From positions 1-64,000 of the forward strand of contig NZ_WHOA01000041.1 of NCBI RefSeq assembly GCF_013141715.1: a DNA stretch of 64,000 nt, written 5' to 3'. Below are positions 53,144 to 62,100 of the stretch, in pieces. The position numbers were made by a program, and so were the translations under genes. The DNA comes from Paenibacillus phytorum. GTDB taxonomy: Bacteria; Bacillota; Bacilli; Paenibacillales; NBRC-103111. How positions within the stretch are numbered: position 1 is the first letter of the stretch; each line of letters begins with the position of its first letter. Under the pieces are notes generated by a model that was not told the origin of the DNA, ran no database searches, and saw only the letters and a list, made by a program, of their open reading frames with translations.

Positions 53144-56100
53144 CTACAACGCGTTCACAACCACCTTGTGCTTGCCGCTCACAATGATCCCGTGCGGGAG
53201 CGCCGGAAGGCGGTTCACATCGAGTTCCGTACGCTCGCCGTCCTCAATCTTGTATACCGTCATGTAAAGCTTCTCTACATGACTGATCACTCGAATTGAT
53301 TTCAACAACGCGTAGAAAACGGAGGGGTGGATTTGTTGACCGATTTGCCAGCCTTTGCCGTCGAAATTGCCGGTTAGCGGATCAAGGAAACGATTCAACT
53401 TCTCTAACGCCTGAATTTCGGTAGCTACTACAGCGTCCATGCCCTCAACTGCAACGATCGCCGAAATGGAAATTTCCATATAGACCGGCTCAATCACTTG
53501 AAGCCGTTCCGGGAAAGCAACAAGGCTGGAAGCCCGCTGTAGAATATACCTCTCAACCTGCTTCTTCAGTTCTGGAAACGCGGAGCTTCCCTTCTGCCCT
53601 TCTTTTGGTAGCACCACTAAAGTCATAGCCCCGATTTCTTTGTGCATATAGGCGTTCCGATTCGGGATGCATGTGACTTTTGCAATGTTCGGATATGCCT
53701 CACGCGCAAGCCACTCGTAGTCTTTGGACGATACAGCCCGATCACGATGCTTCAGCATTTCTGGTCCGCGCTGCAAGGCCGACTCCAGCTTTTCAGCTTG
53801 GCAGCCGCCTGACGCTGGTTCTGGGTTATAAATCTCACCGACAAACGCAATAGAGTCCTGCATCTGATTAATTTGACGAGCCCCTACGTTTCCGATTTGT
53901 CCGGACGTTACTTGGTAGGTTACCTTCAGCTGCTCCAGCCCACCCTTTGGCGGACGCATGCCATGGATACCGTCGCCTACACGAATACGACCAAACGTAC
54001 GATCGATCATATAATGACGAACCCTATTGCTGGAATCTGCCATCTGGCGAACCGCTGTCCAACGAACCCAAAGTTGAAGTAAGTTCCCCTCAGAATCACG
54101 AGAAACCTCCATAAGAGGAGTCCCTACACGCTCGTACTCAGCGATTTCCTCTTCTGTCACAAACTCCGTCTCATCCACCCATACCTCTTCGGAGACAATC
54201 CCGCTTCTGCTGAGCTGGTATTCCGTTTCTTCCAGCCCTTTGGAATCGGGAATTTCCCCGATAATCGTCTCCTGCTGAAGTACTTGAACTGTATTCATAT
54301 ACATGCCCTGAATTGTGGGGATTTGTACCCGACCGGAACTATCATCATATTTATCATCACGATTAACAGCACGAATCCAGTAGCCCTCTTTACCAAACAA
54401 CGACGCTCCTGCAAAATCAGATGGACCTACGAATTGGACGGTACCGCTCTGGGTCAAACCGTTCGTATCATCAATAACCTTGAGCGCTACCCATTCGGGA
54501 TGGCTTCCCGGCATCAGACCAGCTCGCAAATACTCCCATTCGAGTAATGGCATGTCCTGCTCCGAGAAACGCTGCTGTTTCACCGAAACGAACATCGATA
54601 TCGGACCTTTTACAGGCGGTGTATCAAAAGAAAGATGCAAGGCAGGATGACTGCCCTCCAAAGGTTGAAAGGGCTCAAACCCGCCCTCCAACTGACGGCT
54701 ATGCCGAGTCCGATCCTCAAACACCGTATTATTCAGCGCTAAACAACGTTCGGCTGGGTATAGTCGATCATCATACTTATAGGTTAGAGACACATCATCC
54801 ACCCAAGGTGAAAGATAGATCGCTTGTGCCACATACGCATTCTCGATATGTAAAATTCGTGCTCTGATCCAGCAGTTTTCATTGCCGTTCACATAAGTCG
54901 CTTCAAGATCAGCTGGACAGCGGAAGTGAATTTCTTTGCGCACCTTCTGCTCCTGCGGATAATAAAACAGCTTCCCTGCTTCCTTCCCCACATCCAGCCG
55001 CAACCAAGTTGCCCCGTTCCAATACTCCCAAGCAACCTCCAGAACGGTGACGTGAGTTACTGGCGGCTTATCGAACTTGGATTTTTTCATCACCATTTTC
55101 CAATCGACTTGCTCCGTCAGCTCCGGCTGAAACCGATTCTGAATCGCTTGCAGCCCAAAGCTTAGCTTAATATCGCCGTCTTTTTTCGTAAAAACTTCCT
55201 GACTCCCGATGTAAAAAGAACCATAAAGCGCAAACTGATCACCAAACGGATAAAACCCCGATGGGTCCGCACCAATATCATTGTAAAACATCTGATCAGG
55301 CCGAACGCCACCTGTTTCCAGTGTATCGACATAATCCGTTTTAAATGAAATATGGTCCATGGACAGCCTGCTGTCTGCCAGCGTTTTACCACCGCTTATG
55401 AGCGGCTTTAAACGGCATTGTATCCAGCGTCCGGATGCCCCGTTCACTTCTCGCAGAGCAATCTCGCCTGCCACCGCTTTCAATAGAGTAACCCGATTCC
55501 CCTTAGCCTCTACGTGGTCAAAAGTCTTCCAACCTTCCTCCGTGGCATACAGCCACTCGGTTAGCTCGGGATTCGCCAGTTGGCTGGACATCGAAAGTTC
55601 ATCAAAACGTCGCTTCGAGTTACGGAATTCGATTTCGATTCGTGCCGTATTATACACGGTGAAAAGAGAGCTGTGCTCCAAATAAATGGCATGCTCCTGC
55701 AAATTGTCGCCATCCTGTAAACGGAAAAGCGCTGTCGGCGCTGCATATCCTTGCCGGGATGCCGTAACGAACTCATCAGGAATGCGAATGATCATATCCT
55801 GTTTGCGGCTCGTCATGTACACATCTGTAAGCAACGCGGGCGTCAATAAGCTGCTCCGTGCTGTCTCATACAGAATGCTGCCTTCCTCTGCTGCAGCGGC
55901 AACTTGTGTGCCTGCCGAGATGAACACGGACTCCTTCGTACCCTCGTTCAGCGCAAACGTTAAGTAGCTTCGGGCAGGACGTGCCGGAAGCAGCGTCACA
56001 TCGAACATGTTGAGGAACGATATCAAATTTTTCGTAGGCACTCGGTTCAACCGTTTGATATTGTCATGAAACATATCAGCAAACATCAAGAACAGCGCGG

Positions 56101-56218
56101 AACCCGGGTCCGGATTTTCAGGCGTGAACCGCCACTCCGGCGTATAGTATGGCGCCATTTCCTTCATTTGCGCGATCAAATCGGGTAAATCTCTGGAATC
56201 AATTTTGGGAGGTTGCAC
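53144..56218 (-). CDS. Baseplate J-like protein (longer paralogue)
   Basis: The 1024-residue protein belongs to the baseplate J family and matches the larger Afp11-like wedge component of eCIS particles. The N-terminus (APYYTPEWRFTPENPDPGSA) and FADMFHDNIKRLNRVPTKNL match the family opening. The J core lies around residues 780-870 (RVGDGIHGMRPPKGG, LKVTYQVTSGQIGNVGA, LKHRDRAVSSKDYEWLAREA). GTG at 56218 follows an AGGAGGTGGAG site. It is followed by the repeat-filled gap before the second J gene. Confidence 0.88.
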   Translation of the reverse strand: MQPPKIDSRDLPDLIAQMKEMAPYYTPEWRFTPENPDPGSALFLMFADMFHDNIKRLNRVPTKNLISFLNMFDVTLLPARPARSYLTFALNEGTKESVFISAGTQVAAAAEEGSILYETARSSLLTPALLTDVYMTSRKQDMIIRIPDEFVTASRQGYAAPTALFRLQDGDNLQEHAIYLEHSSLFTVYNTARIEIEFRNSKRRFDELSMSSQLANPELTEWLYATEEGWKTFDHVEAKGNRVTLLKAVAGEIALREVNGASGRWIQCRLKPLISGGKTLADSRLSMDHISFKTDYVDTLETGGVRPDQMFYNDIGADPSGFYPFGDQFALYGSFYIGSQEVFTKKDGDIKLSFGLQAIQNRFQPELTEQVDWKMVMKKSKFDKPPVTHVTVLEVAWEYWNGATWLRLDVGKEAGKLFYYPQEQKVRKEIHFRCPADLEATYVNGNENCWIRARILHIENAYVAQAIYLSPWVDDVSLTYKYDDRLYPAERCLALNNTVFEDRTRHSRQLEGGFEPFQPLEGSHPALHLSFDTPPVKGPISMFVSVKQQRFSEQDMPLLEWEYLRAGLMPGSHPEWVALKVIDDTNGLTQSGTVQFVGPSDFAGASLFGKEGYWIRAVNRDDKYDDSSGRVQIPTIQGMYMNTVQVLQQETIIGEIPDSKGLEETEYQLSRSGIVSEEVWVDETEFVTEEEIAEYERVGTPLMEVSRDSEGNLLQLWVRWTAVRQMADSSNRVRHYMIDRTFGRIRVGDGIHGMRPPKGGLEQLKVTYQVTSGQIGNVGARQINQMQDSIAFVGEIYNPEPASGGCQAEKLESALQRGPEMLKHRDRAVSSKDYEWLAREAYPNIAKVTCIPNRNAYMHKEIGAMTLVVLPKEGQKGSSAFPELKKQVERYILQRASSLVAFPERLQVIEPVYMEISISAIVAVEGMDAVVATEIQALEKLNRFLDPLTGNFDGKGWQIGQQIHPSVFYALLKSIRVISHVEKLYMTVYKIEDGERTELDVNRLPALPHGIIVSGKHKVVVNAL

Positions 56219-56269
56219 AGCTCCACCTCCTCTCTGTACGTGTCGTCATCGCTTCCGCAGCCAGCCTCT

Positions 56270-56671
56270 CTATTTCGATCCTTCAAATAAATAAAACGGA
56301 TAGACTTGGTTAAATAAGTTATTGGTCGTACGTACCAAATAAGAAATATGAATCATCACCTTAGCAGGGTCATCTGCTTCCGGTATGGCTTGTACATCGA
56401 CTTCATGAACCCTAGGTTCCCAGTTCCGTATTGCTTCCTCGATATTACTTTGGAGCAAATGAAGCGTTGTATCGTCCGTTAATCCGAAAATAAATTCCTG
56501 AACACCACACCCAAAACTCGGGCGCATTACCCGCTCCCCTTGTGTGGTCCCCAGAATAACGCGGATCGCTTCGGCGATGTCTTCCTCATACTCAGACATT
56601 CGGATTCGCCCTGTTGCAGGATCGACCTGAATAGGGAATTTCCAGCCTCGTCCCAAAAATGCTTCCGACAC
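56270..56671 (-). CDS. gp25-like baseplate lysozyme-family protein
   Basis: The 133-residue GPW_gp25-type protein has GRGWKFPIQVDPATGRIRMS at the start and EAIRVILGTTQGERVMRPSF followed by GCGVQEFIFG, the conserved core of the family (sheath-initiating baseplate protein, Afp9-like). The GTG start at 56671 follows an AGGAG-type site. It lies between the spike gene and the J protein, as expected in contractile tails. Confidence 0.92.
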   Translation of the reverse strand: MSEAFLGRGWKFPIQVDPATGRIRMSEYEEDIAEAIRVILGTTQGERVMRPSFGCGVQEFIFGLTDDTTLHLLQSNIEEAIRNWEPRVHEVDVQAIPEADDPAKVMIHISYLVRTTNNLFNQVYPFYLFEGSK

Positions 56672-56689
56672 CTCGTCACGCTCCTCTCG

Positions 56690-57415
56690 TTAATTGATTT
56701 TGACCATACTGCCTTTAATATTAATGATTCCGTCGGACTTCAGATCCAGTGTTGCCCCAGCCTTCAGAGCCATCGTGGCAGAAGCTTCTATGCTAATTTG
56801 AGTGGATTTGATTTTGATTTCCTTCGTGCTCTCAATGCTGACCTCGCCTTTAGCGTTCAAGGTGATCTTCGAGGTTTGGCTCACAACCGAAATTTCATTC
56901 GCTGAGCCGCCCTTGATCGTAATCTTATTATTCCCGCTTGAATCTGCGATCGAAATACTCTCATCCTTATCCTTCAATTCAATCATTTGGCCTTTTTTCG
57001 TCTTAATCTTTATGCTCTCGTCACCACTTTTATCGTTGAAAGAAAGCTCATGACCGGAGCGTGATTTAATCATACGCAAATCATTTTTATCTGCGGGCGC
57101 AGGCGGCTTATTCTTCGGATTCCACAGCATGCCAATGACGAAAGGCATTCGCAGCTCTCCCAGATGGAAAGCGACTAAGACTTCATCCCCTACCTCCGGT
57201 ATAAAAAGGCTGCCCATTTCCTTACCGCCCATTAACGTCGCGATGCGGCACCAATCCGTTTCGGTCTCTGTTTCCTGCATGGGAAGCTTGAGCTTCACTC
57301 GCCCCATTTTATCAGGATCGGTATTATTTGTTACAATGGCAACCATGACGCCACCTAATTTCTGACTGGCAAAATCGGACACGCCACCTATCGTAATATC
57401 GGGAGTTTTGAACAT
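56690..57415 (-). CDS. gpV/VgrG C-terminal-like spike protein
   Basis: The 241-residue protein has an OB-fold N-terminal domain of the gp5/gpV kind (VMVAIVTNNTDPDKMGRVKL, GSLFIPEVGDEVLVAFHLGE). A repetitive beta-prism C-terminus follows (ISVVSQTSKITLNAKGEVSI, KIKSTQISIEASATMALKAG), the hallmark of trimeric spikes. Its start overlaps the stop of the gpD-like gene (TAATG). Together the two genes equal a split VgrG; the spike forms the tip that pierces the target. Confidence 0.9.
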   Translation of the reverse strand: MFKTPDITIGGVSDFASQKLGGVMVAIVTNNTDPDKMGRVKLKLPMQETETETDWCRIATLMGGKEMGSLFIPEVGDEVLVAFHLGELRMPFVIGMLWNPKNKPPAPADKNDLRMIKSRSGHELSFNDKSGDESIKIKTKKGQMIELKDKDESISIADSSGNNKITIKGGSANEISVVSQTSKITLNAKGEVSIESTKEIKIKSTQISIEASATMALKAGATLDLKSDGIINIKGSMVKIN

Positions 57416-58503
57416 TAGACCGCATTTCCTCCCAACTGAAACCGAGTTGTATAGCCTTCGTCGTCATAAATGTGTGTTGCTCCAGTAATATAGTATGTCT
57501 GGTCGAACGATTTCCCAACACCACTGAGTTTGATATATCGACCGGCACGAATCTCAGGAATCCCAATGCATTCCCCGTTACCGCTTATCAGCTTCATCGC
57601 TCGGCGATTCAGGATCGCATTCGCGTAGCTTTTGGCTTCTTCCACGGAGGTCACATTCGTATACATATGCTCGACGAAATCACCTTTAGATGCCAAGATA
57701 TCCTTGCCCGTCTTGCTATTCGAACCCAGCTTCGTAATGCTAGCCGATTTACCTTCGATCACTTTCAGTTCTTTATTGTCCCAGGCTCTTACGGTTACAC
57801 CCGTAATTTGCTCGGCTAAATTCATATCAATCATTAAACTACGGAGGGTTTTCCCCATTTCTAGCGTCATCAATGACGTCATCGCCGTGAGCGGCTTACG
57901 GAAATATAAGTTCTTCCCCACAACAAAGAAATCATAGTTAACCAAATTAGCTAAATTTTGAATAAAGTGATAGTCATTAATCTGACTCTGCGAAAGCGCA
58001 GGAAATTCCGTCGTCGTTGCATCAATATGTGTTTTGAAGCCATACGTTTTGGCGATTTCCTCAACAACATCACTATATTTCTTCTTATTCCAAGAACGAG
58101 ACTTGGTCCCTTTCATCATGAGATAAGAAATGTCCATCCCCCGCACAACGAGGCCAGGAGCACCCTCTTCCGGGAAATCAACAACAACGGATGTAATATG
58201 TCCCGAAAATACAGCGGTCATTTTGTCTACATAACCTAAACTGATCTCAATGGCTTTGCCTAAAGAGAACGTAGACAGCCACTGGAACTCATTATTCGTA
58301 ATATCGTACGCATTCGCAATCCGAAACGAAAAGGAGTCTGCCGTTCCATCTATGGACGTTTCAACGCGAAGAATATCAATGGCTATCGTGTCCGATATTT
58401 TCGTTCCATCTACGCTAATTAAATAGGATGGCGCATAAAAATCTTTGTACTTTTTGGCCAAGTCGTCATAGGGAAAGGAGCTCGTTTCTAATTCTAAGGG
58501 CAT
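57415..58503 (-). CDS. gpD-like (VgrG N-terminal) hub protein
   Basis: The 362-residue protein matches phage late control gene D/VgrG N-terminal hub proteins: YDITNNEFQWLSTFSLGKAI, then VVRGMDISYLMMKGTKSRSW, YHFIQNLANLVNYDFFVVGK, and LSGVGKSFDQTYYITGATHI near the end. It forms the trimeric hub between tube and spike (Afp8-like, with the downstream spike gene). The upstream LysM gene ends 4 nt before its start. Confidence 0.9.
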   Translation of the reverse strand: MPLELETSSFPYDDLAKKYKDFYAPSYLISVDGTKISDTIAIDILRVETSIDGTADSFSFRIANAYDITNNEFQWLSTFSLGKAIEISLGYVDKMTAVFSGHITSVVVDFPEEGAPGLVVRGMDISYLMMKGTKSRSWNKKKYSDVVEEIAKTYGFKTHIDATTTEFPALSQSQINDYHFIQNLANLVNYDFFVVGKNLYFRKPLTAMTSLMTLEMGKTLRSLMIDMNLAEQITGVTVRAWDNKELKVIEGKSASITKLGSNSKTGKDILASKGDFVEHMYTNVTSVEEAKSYANAILNRRAMKLISGNGECIGIPEIRAGRYIKLSGVGKSFDQTYYITGATHIYDDEGYTTRFQLGGNAV

Positions 58504-58507
58504 CGGC

Positions 58508-59134
58508 TTAATCCAGCCTCGGAACTGAAATGCGGCGTCCCGTTGCGACTTTCATAGGATTATCAATCTGGTTGGCTTTGGCGATTTCCCGCCATAAAGT
58601 TGGATCCTCGTATTCCGTTGCAGCAATCATCCAAAGCTGTTCCCCTTGATTCAGCATCTTCAGCTTCGTCCGATCGGCCGAATGGCGGGGGATTTGCTTA
58701 AGCTGGTCTTTTTTGCTCAGCGTGGATTTAAAGGTCACTTTCAGCTTGGCACGAACCGGAACTCCGGTTTCCAGAAACATCGTGAAGTGCTGATTTACCG
58801 CCACAACTACCCCTTTGAAATCCAGAGAACCCCAAACAAATCGGCAAAGCGGCGGTGCATGGATCTCCTTCTCAACATCCAGGAGACCTGAGATTTTCTT
58901 CGTAAGCAGGCGAACGTCCGTCCCTCTTTCGTAGGTGTCAAAATAAAAATCCATGGACAGCGTCGTTGTCCCTCCACTCACGAATTGAGCGATGGGCATG
59001 GACAGACCCGGCACTGTTTTCCAAGAATAGCTGTTATTCGTGTCTAGGGTATACTCACCCGGATTGAACATCACTTGTACATTTTCTGTTTTGCTTCCCT
59101 TATGAACGATAATCATTGCTTTCTTGAGCGCCAT
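58508..59134 (-). CDS. LysM-domain tube/hub adapter (Afp7-like)
   Basis: The 208-residue protein has an N-terminal gp53/CIS-tube domain (VQVMFNPGEYTLDTNNSYSW, LSMDFYFDTYERGTDVR) and a C-terminal LysM-like region (LNQGEQLWMIAATEYEDPTL, WREIAKANQID, GRRISVPRL). It bridges tube end and hub in contractile systems. ATG at 59134 has AAAGGA upstream. Position between the 1512-residue gene and the gpD-like gene matches the order in PBSX and eCIS loci. Confidence 0.9.
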   Translation of the reverse strand: MALKKAMIIVHKGSKTENVQVMFNPGEYTLDTNNSYSWKTVPGLSMPIAQFVSGGTTTLSMDFYFDTYERGTDVRLLTKKISGLLDVEKEIHAPPLCRFVWGSLDFKGVVVAVNQHFTMFLETGVPVRAKLKVTFKSTLSKKDQLKQIPRHSADRTKLKMLNQGEQLWMIAATEYEDPTLWREIAKANQIDNPMKVATGRRISVPRLD

Positions 59135-59197
59135 AGGTGTCTGTCCTTTCTGCTATTATCTATACTTAACGTTATTAACGATTTATGACGAAAATAA

Positions 59198-62100
59198 TTA
59201 GATGCCTCGACGCTGCCGCTCGAACTTCATCTTTTTCTCAATTTCGCGGTAAACTTTGTCCGCAATTTTTGCTATGTCCAGCTGCGGGAGCTGTTTCATC
59301 AGCTCCTGCAGCTGCTCCGCACTTAGCTCCGGCGCCGCCTGCTGAACCGGCGCTGCTGGGGTTGGTGCTTCGTCTGCGCTTGCTTTGGTGCGCAGCCAGT
59401 CCATCTCCAGCGGCGCTTCGGCTAGCGCGCTGCTGATCTCTGCGGCTGGAGTTTGTTTGTGCTCCAGCGTGGGTTGCTGGCTCTGCGAGGCTAAGTAATC
59501 TTTCCTCGCGGTTGGCGTGCTGCGTTGGCTGGCGTTTAGCACGCCGCCGGCTAGTGTTTGCCGCTGCACCTGCGTGGGCAGCGGCTTGATGGCTGCAGCA
59601 GCCAAGCTCCCGCTGCTGCTGTGGGTCATGCTGGCGCTGCGCTGAGCGCCAGCTGTAGTTGCTGCGGCGGCGCTGCCGATGGCAGCCGCCTGGGTGAGAC
59701 CCGCAGGAGCAGCGCGAAGCGCTCCTGCGCTGCTCGCCAGCAGCGGCATGACACGCGGTGTCATGCTCACGGGCTGGCGAGCGATCGGCGCATGCGCAGC
59801 ACGCGCACCGCCTGCACTACTTGCTGCCAGCGAAGCAGCAGCTGGCTCAACCCCCTGAGTGCGCTCCTCTTCCAGCGCGCTCACTCTAGCCCGAATGGTT
59901 CGTTCCGCTGAATCTGACTGGAAGCCGCTGGCTTCCAGTCGATTCTCCGAACCATTCCCTGCCTGCAGCTCGCGCTCGCTGTCATCGACAATGACTTGTC
60001 TCTGAACATGCTCGACTTGCGCCCTGCGCCAAACGGCTCGGCCGGTCTGACTTGTCGTTTGCCCAGCAACCCCTTCGCCTGCTGCTCGGTAATCCATCGT
60101 TTGACTCGTTCTTCTTGCACCTGTGCGAATATCCGCTGTTCGCCCGGCTTCTCCTGGGCTTGTTCGACTCGTCAACTGTCGGGTCATTGCTTCACCCGTC
60201 CCAGTTTGAGTCATCGGCTGTCTAGCCCCACCAATCTCTGATCGAATTGTCGTCATTACCTCGGTATCGATCTTTCTTTGTATCGCTGCTTGCTGTTCTC
60301 TTACTCGATCGATTCCCGTCGGCCCGCCTGTTCTTCTTACCATGTCCACAGGTGACCGGTTTATAGTTCCTTTAACAAGCTCCAGTGAAGTCTTGCTTGT
60401 TATTTCATCACTTGTTCTGTCTTTGCTTATTGTGTTACTGCTTACTCTCCCCATTGCTCTGTTACTTGACTTTTCACTGGCACTTTCTCGAACGGTTCCC
60501 TTTACAGCCTCATTGTCCGTCCCAGTCTCACCTATCAGCCCTTTTTCAGCTTGCCTCCAAATGGCACGAACGGAAGCTGGATCTGATAGCTCAGTATTAC
60601 GGGAGAAGCTGCGCTGTAATCCTATTTGATCTGCATTCACTGAAAGACTTGGACCAATCTTCTTCAAACTGTTTTCAACTACTTTTGTAGCTATCTCAGA
60701 AGCTAAACTTTGAGAGGAGGGGAAGTCACCGCGTGACTTCGTCCCTAATCTATCTACGTTCGTCCTTGAAGGTTGTTGTCTACCCTCTTCCAACAGTCTC
60801 CAACCTGCTGACCCAACAGAAGTACGAAAAATCCGTCGAGCCTCCGGCTTAGGAGAACCAGCTCTAGCTTGTAGGCTAGTTTGAAAACCATCAAGTCGAT
60901 TCTCAGAACCAGCGTTCCTTTTAGCTTCTGCTGCCAAGTTCAGACTTGTTTTTATTTTTCTGACACTGGATTCGGTCATTTTTGCAGCTAGTTCAGAAGC
61001 TAAAGTTGGAGTAGAAAGTATGCTTCGCACAGAAGCTGGTTTTTCTTCCTCTTGTGTCGCAGATTGTTGCTTCCTTAGCTCACTATTTACTTCGGTTCCT
61101 GCTGCCTTGCGAAATACACGCCCAACCTCTTGCAGCTGTATTCGCGAGCTGGCTTGCAAGCTAGCTCGATATCCCTCAAGCGGCTTCATAGCAATAGCAC
61201 CCAGCGCATCTGATGTTTGGTCCCTAAGTATCGCTGACCTCGCAGCTATTGGGAAAATCCGCCCCATTTTCATGCTTGTTTCATCTTGCTCTTCAGGTTT
61301 CGAAGCCGCTCGGAGAACACGCTGTGAATCCTGTAAAAAAGAACTGGCTTGCAGACTGGCCAGATATCCCTCACGGGGACCCCCTGCTTGGAGTGTCACT
61401 CTATTGGCACTAGGATTGGAAGATAGTTGTGTACTACCCGCTTTCCTTTGCGCTTTTACAGCTGCACTTGTGCTCCTATTTGGTTGTACTGCCTCAGAGT
61501 GTGACTGCATTCTCGATTCCAAATTCGGATTCGCAGCCGATCTCGCGATGGCTAGGGAATTATCAGCGTTACTATGTACGATATTCTCCCTCCGCATAAT
61601 CCGCGGAATGTGAGTAGTCATTGTTAGGTGATCGGAGATCACCTGAAAATTTTTTTGTGGAACTTTATGTATACTCCCAACAAATGAATCATTAGAAGAG
61701 TTTTGTCTTTGTTTTTGTCGTTGGACCAGCTGCTTTAGCAATTTCTCGTTGCTTTGAATTTTCACAACAGATTCTAGTCCATTGTCCATTACACTTGCTT
61801 TTCTATGTATCTGTGAAGGATAAGCAGCCTCTACAAATCGAGATGCTTCAATACCTTGCTCATTCACTTGTTTAGTAACGAGCTTAGTAAGGCGTTCCAT
61901 CATGGAGGAGCCTTGATTTCTCTTGTTAGCTTCACGCGTTCTTGAACGAGTTTCCCAATTATTATTTGAGATAGCTTCCGAAATCGGCTCCTGTCCATTC
62001 CCCATCTCAAGCTTTTGACCAGCAGAAGAATTTGTCTCTAACTGCACTGATTGGCGTGTATGTTCATCTTGCAGCACTTGATTCCGTACTTGATCCTGGT

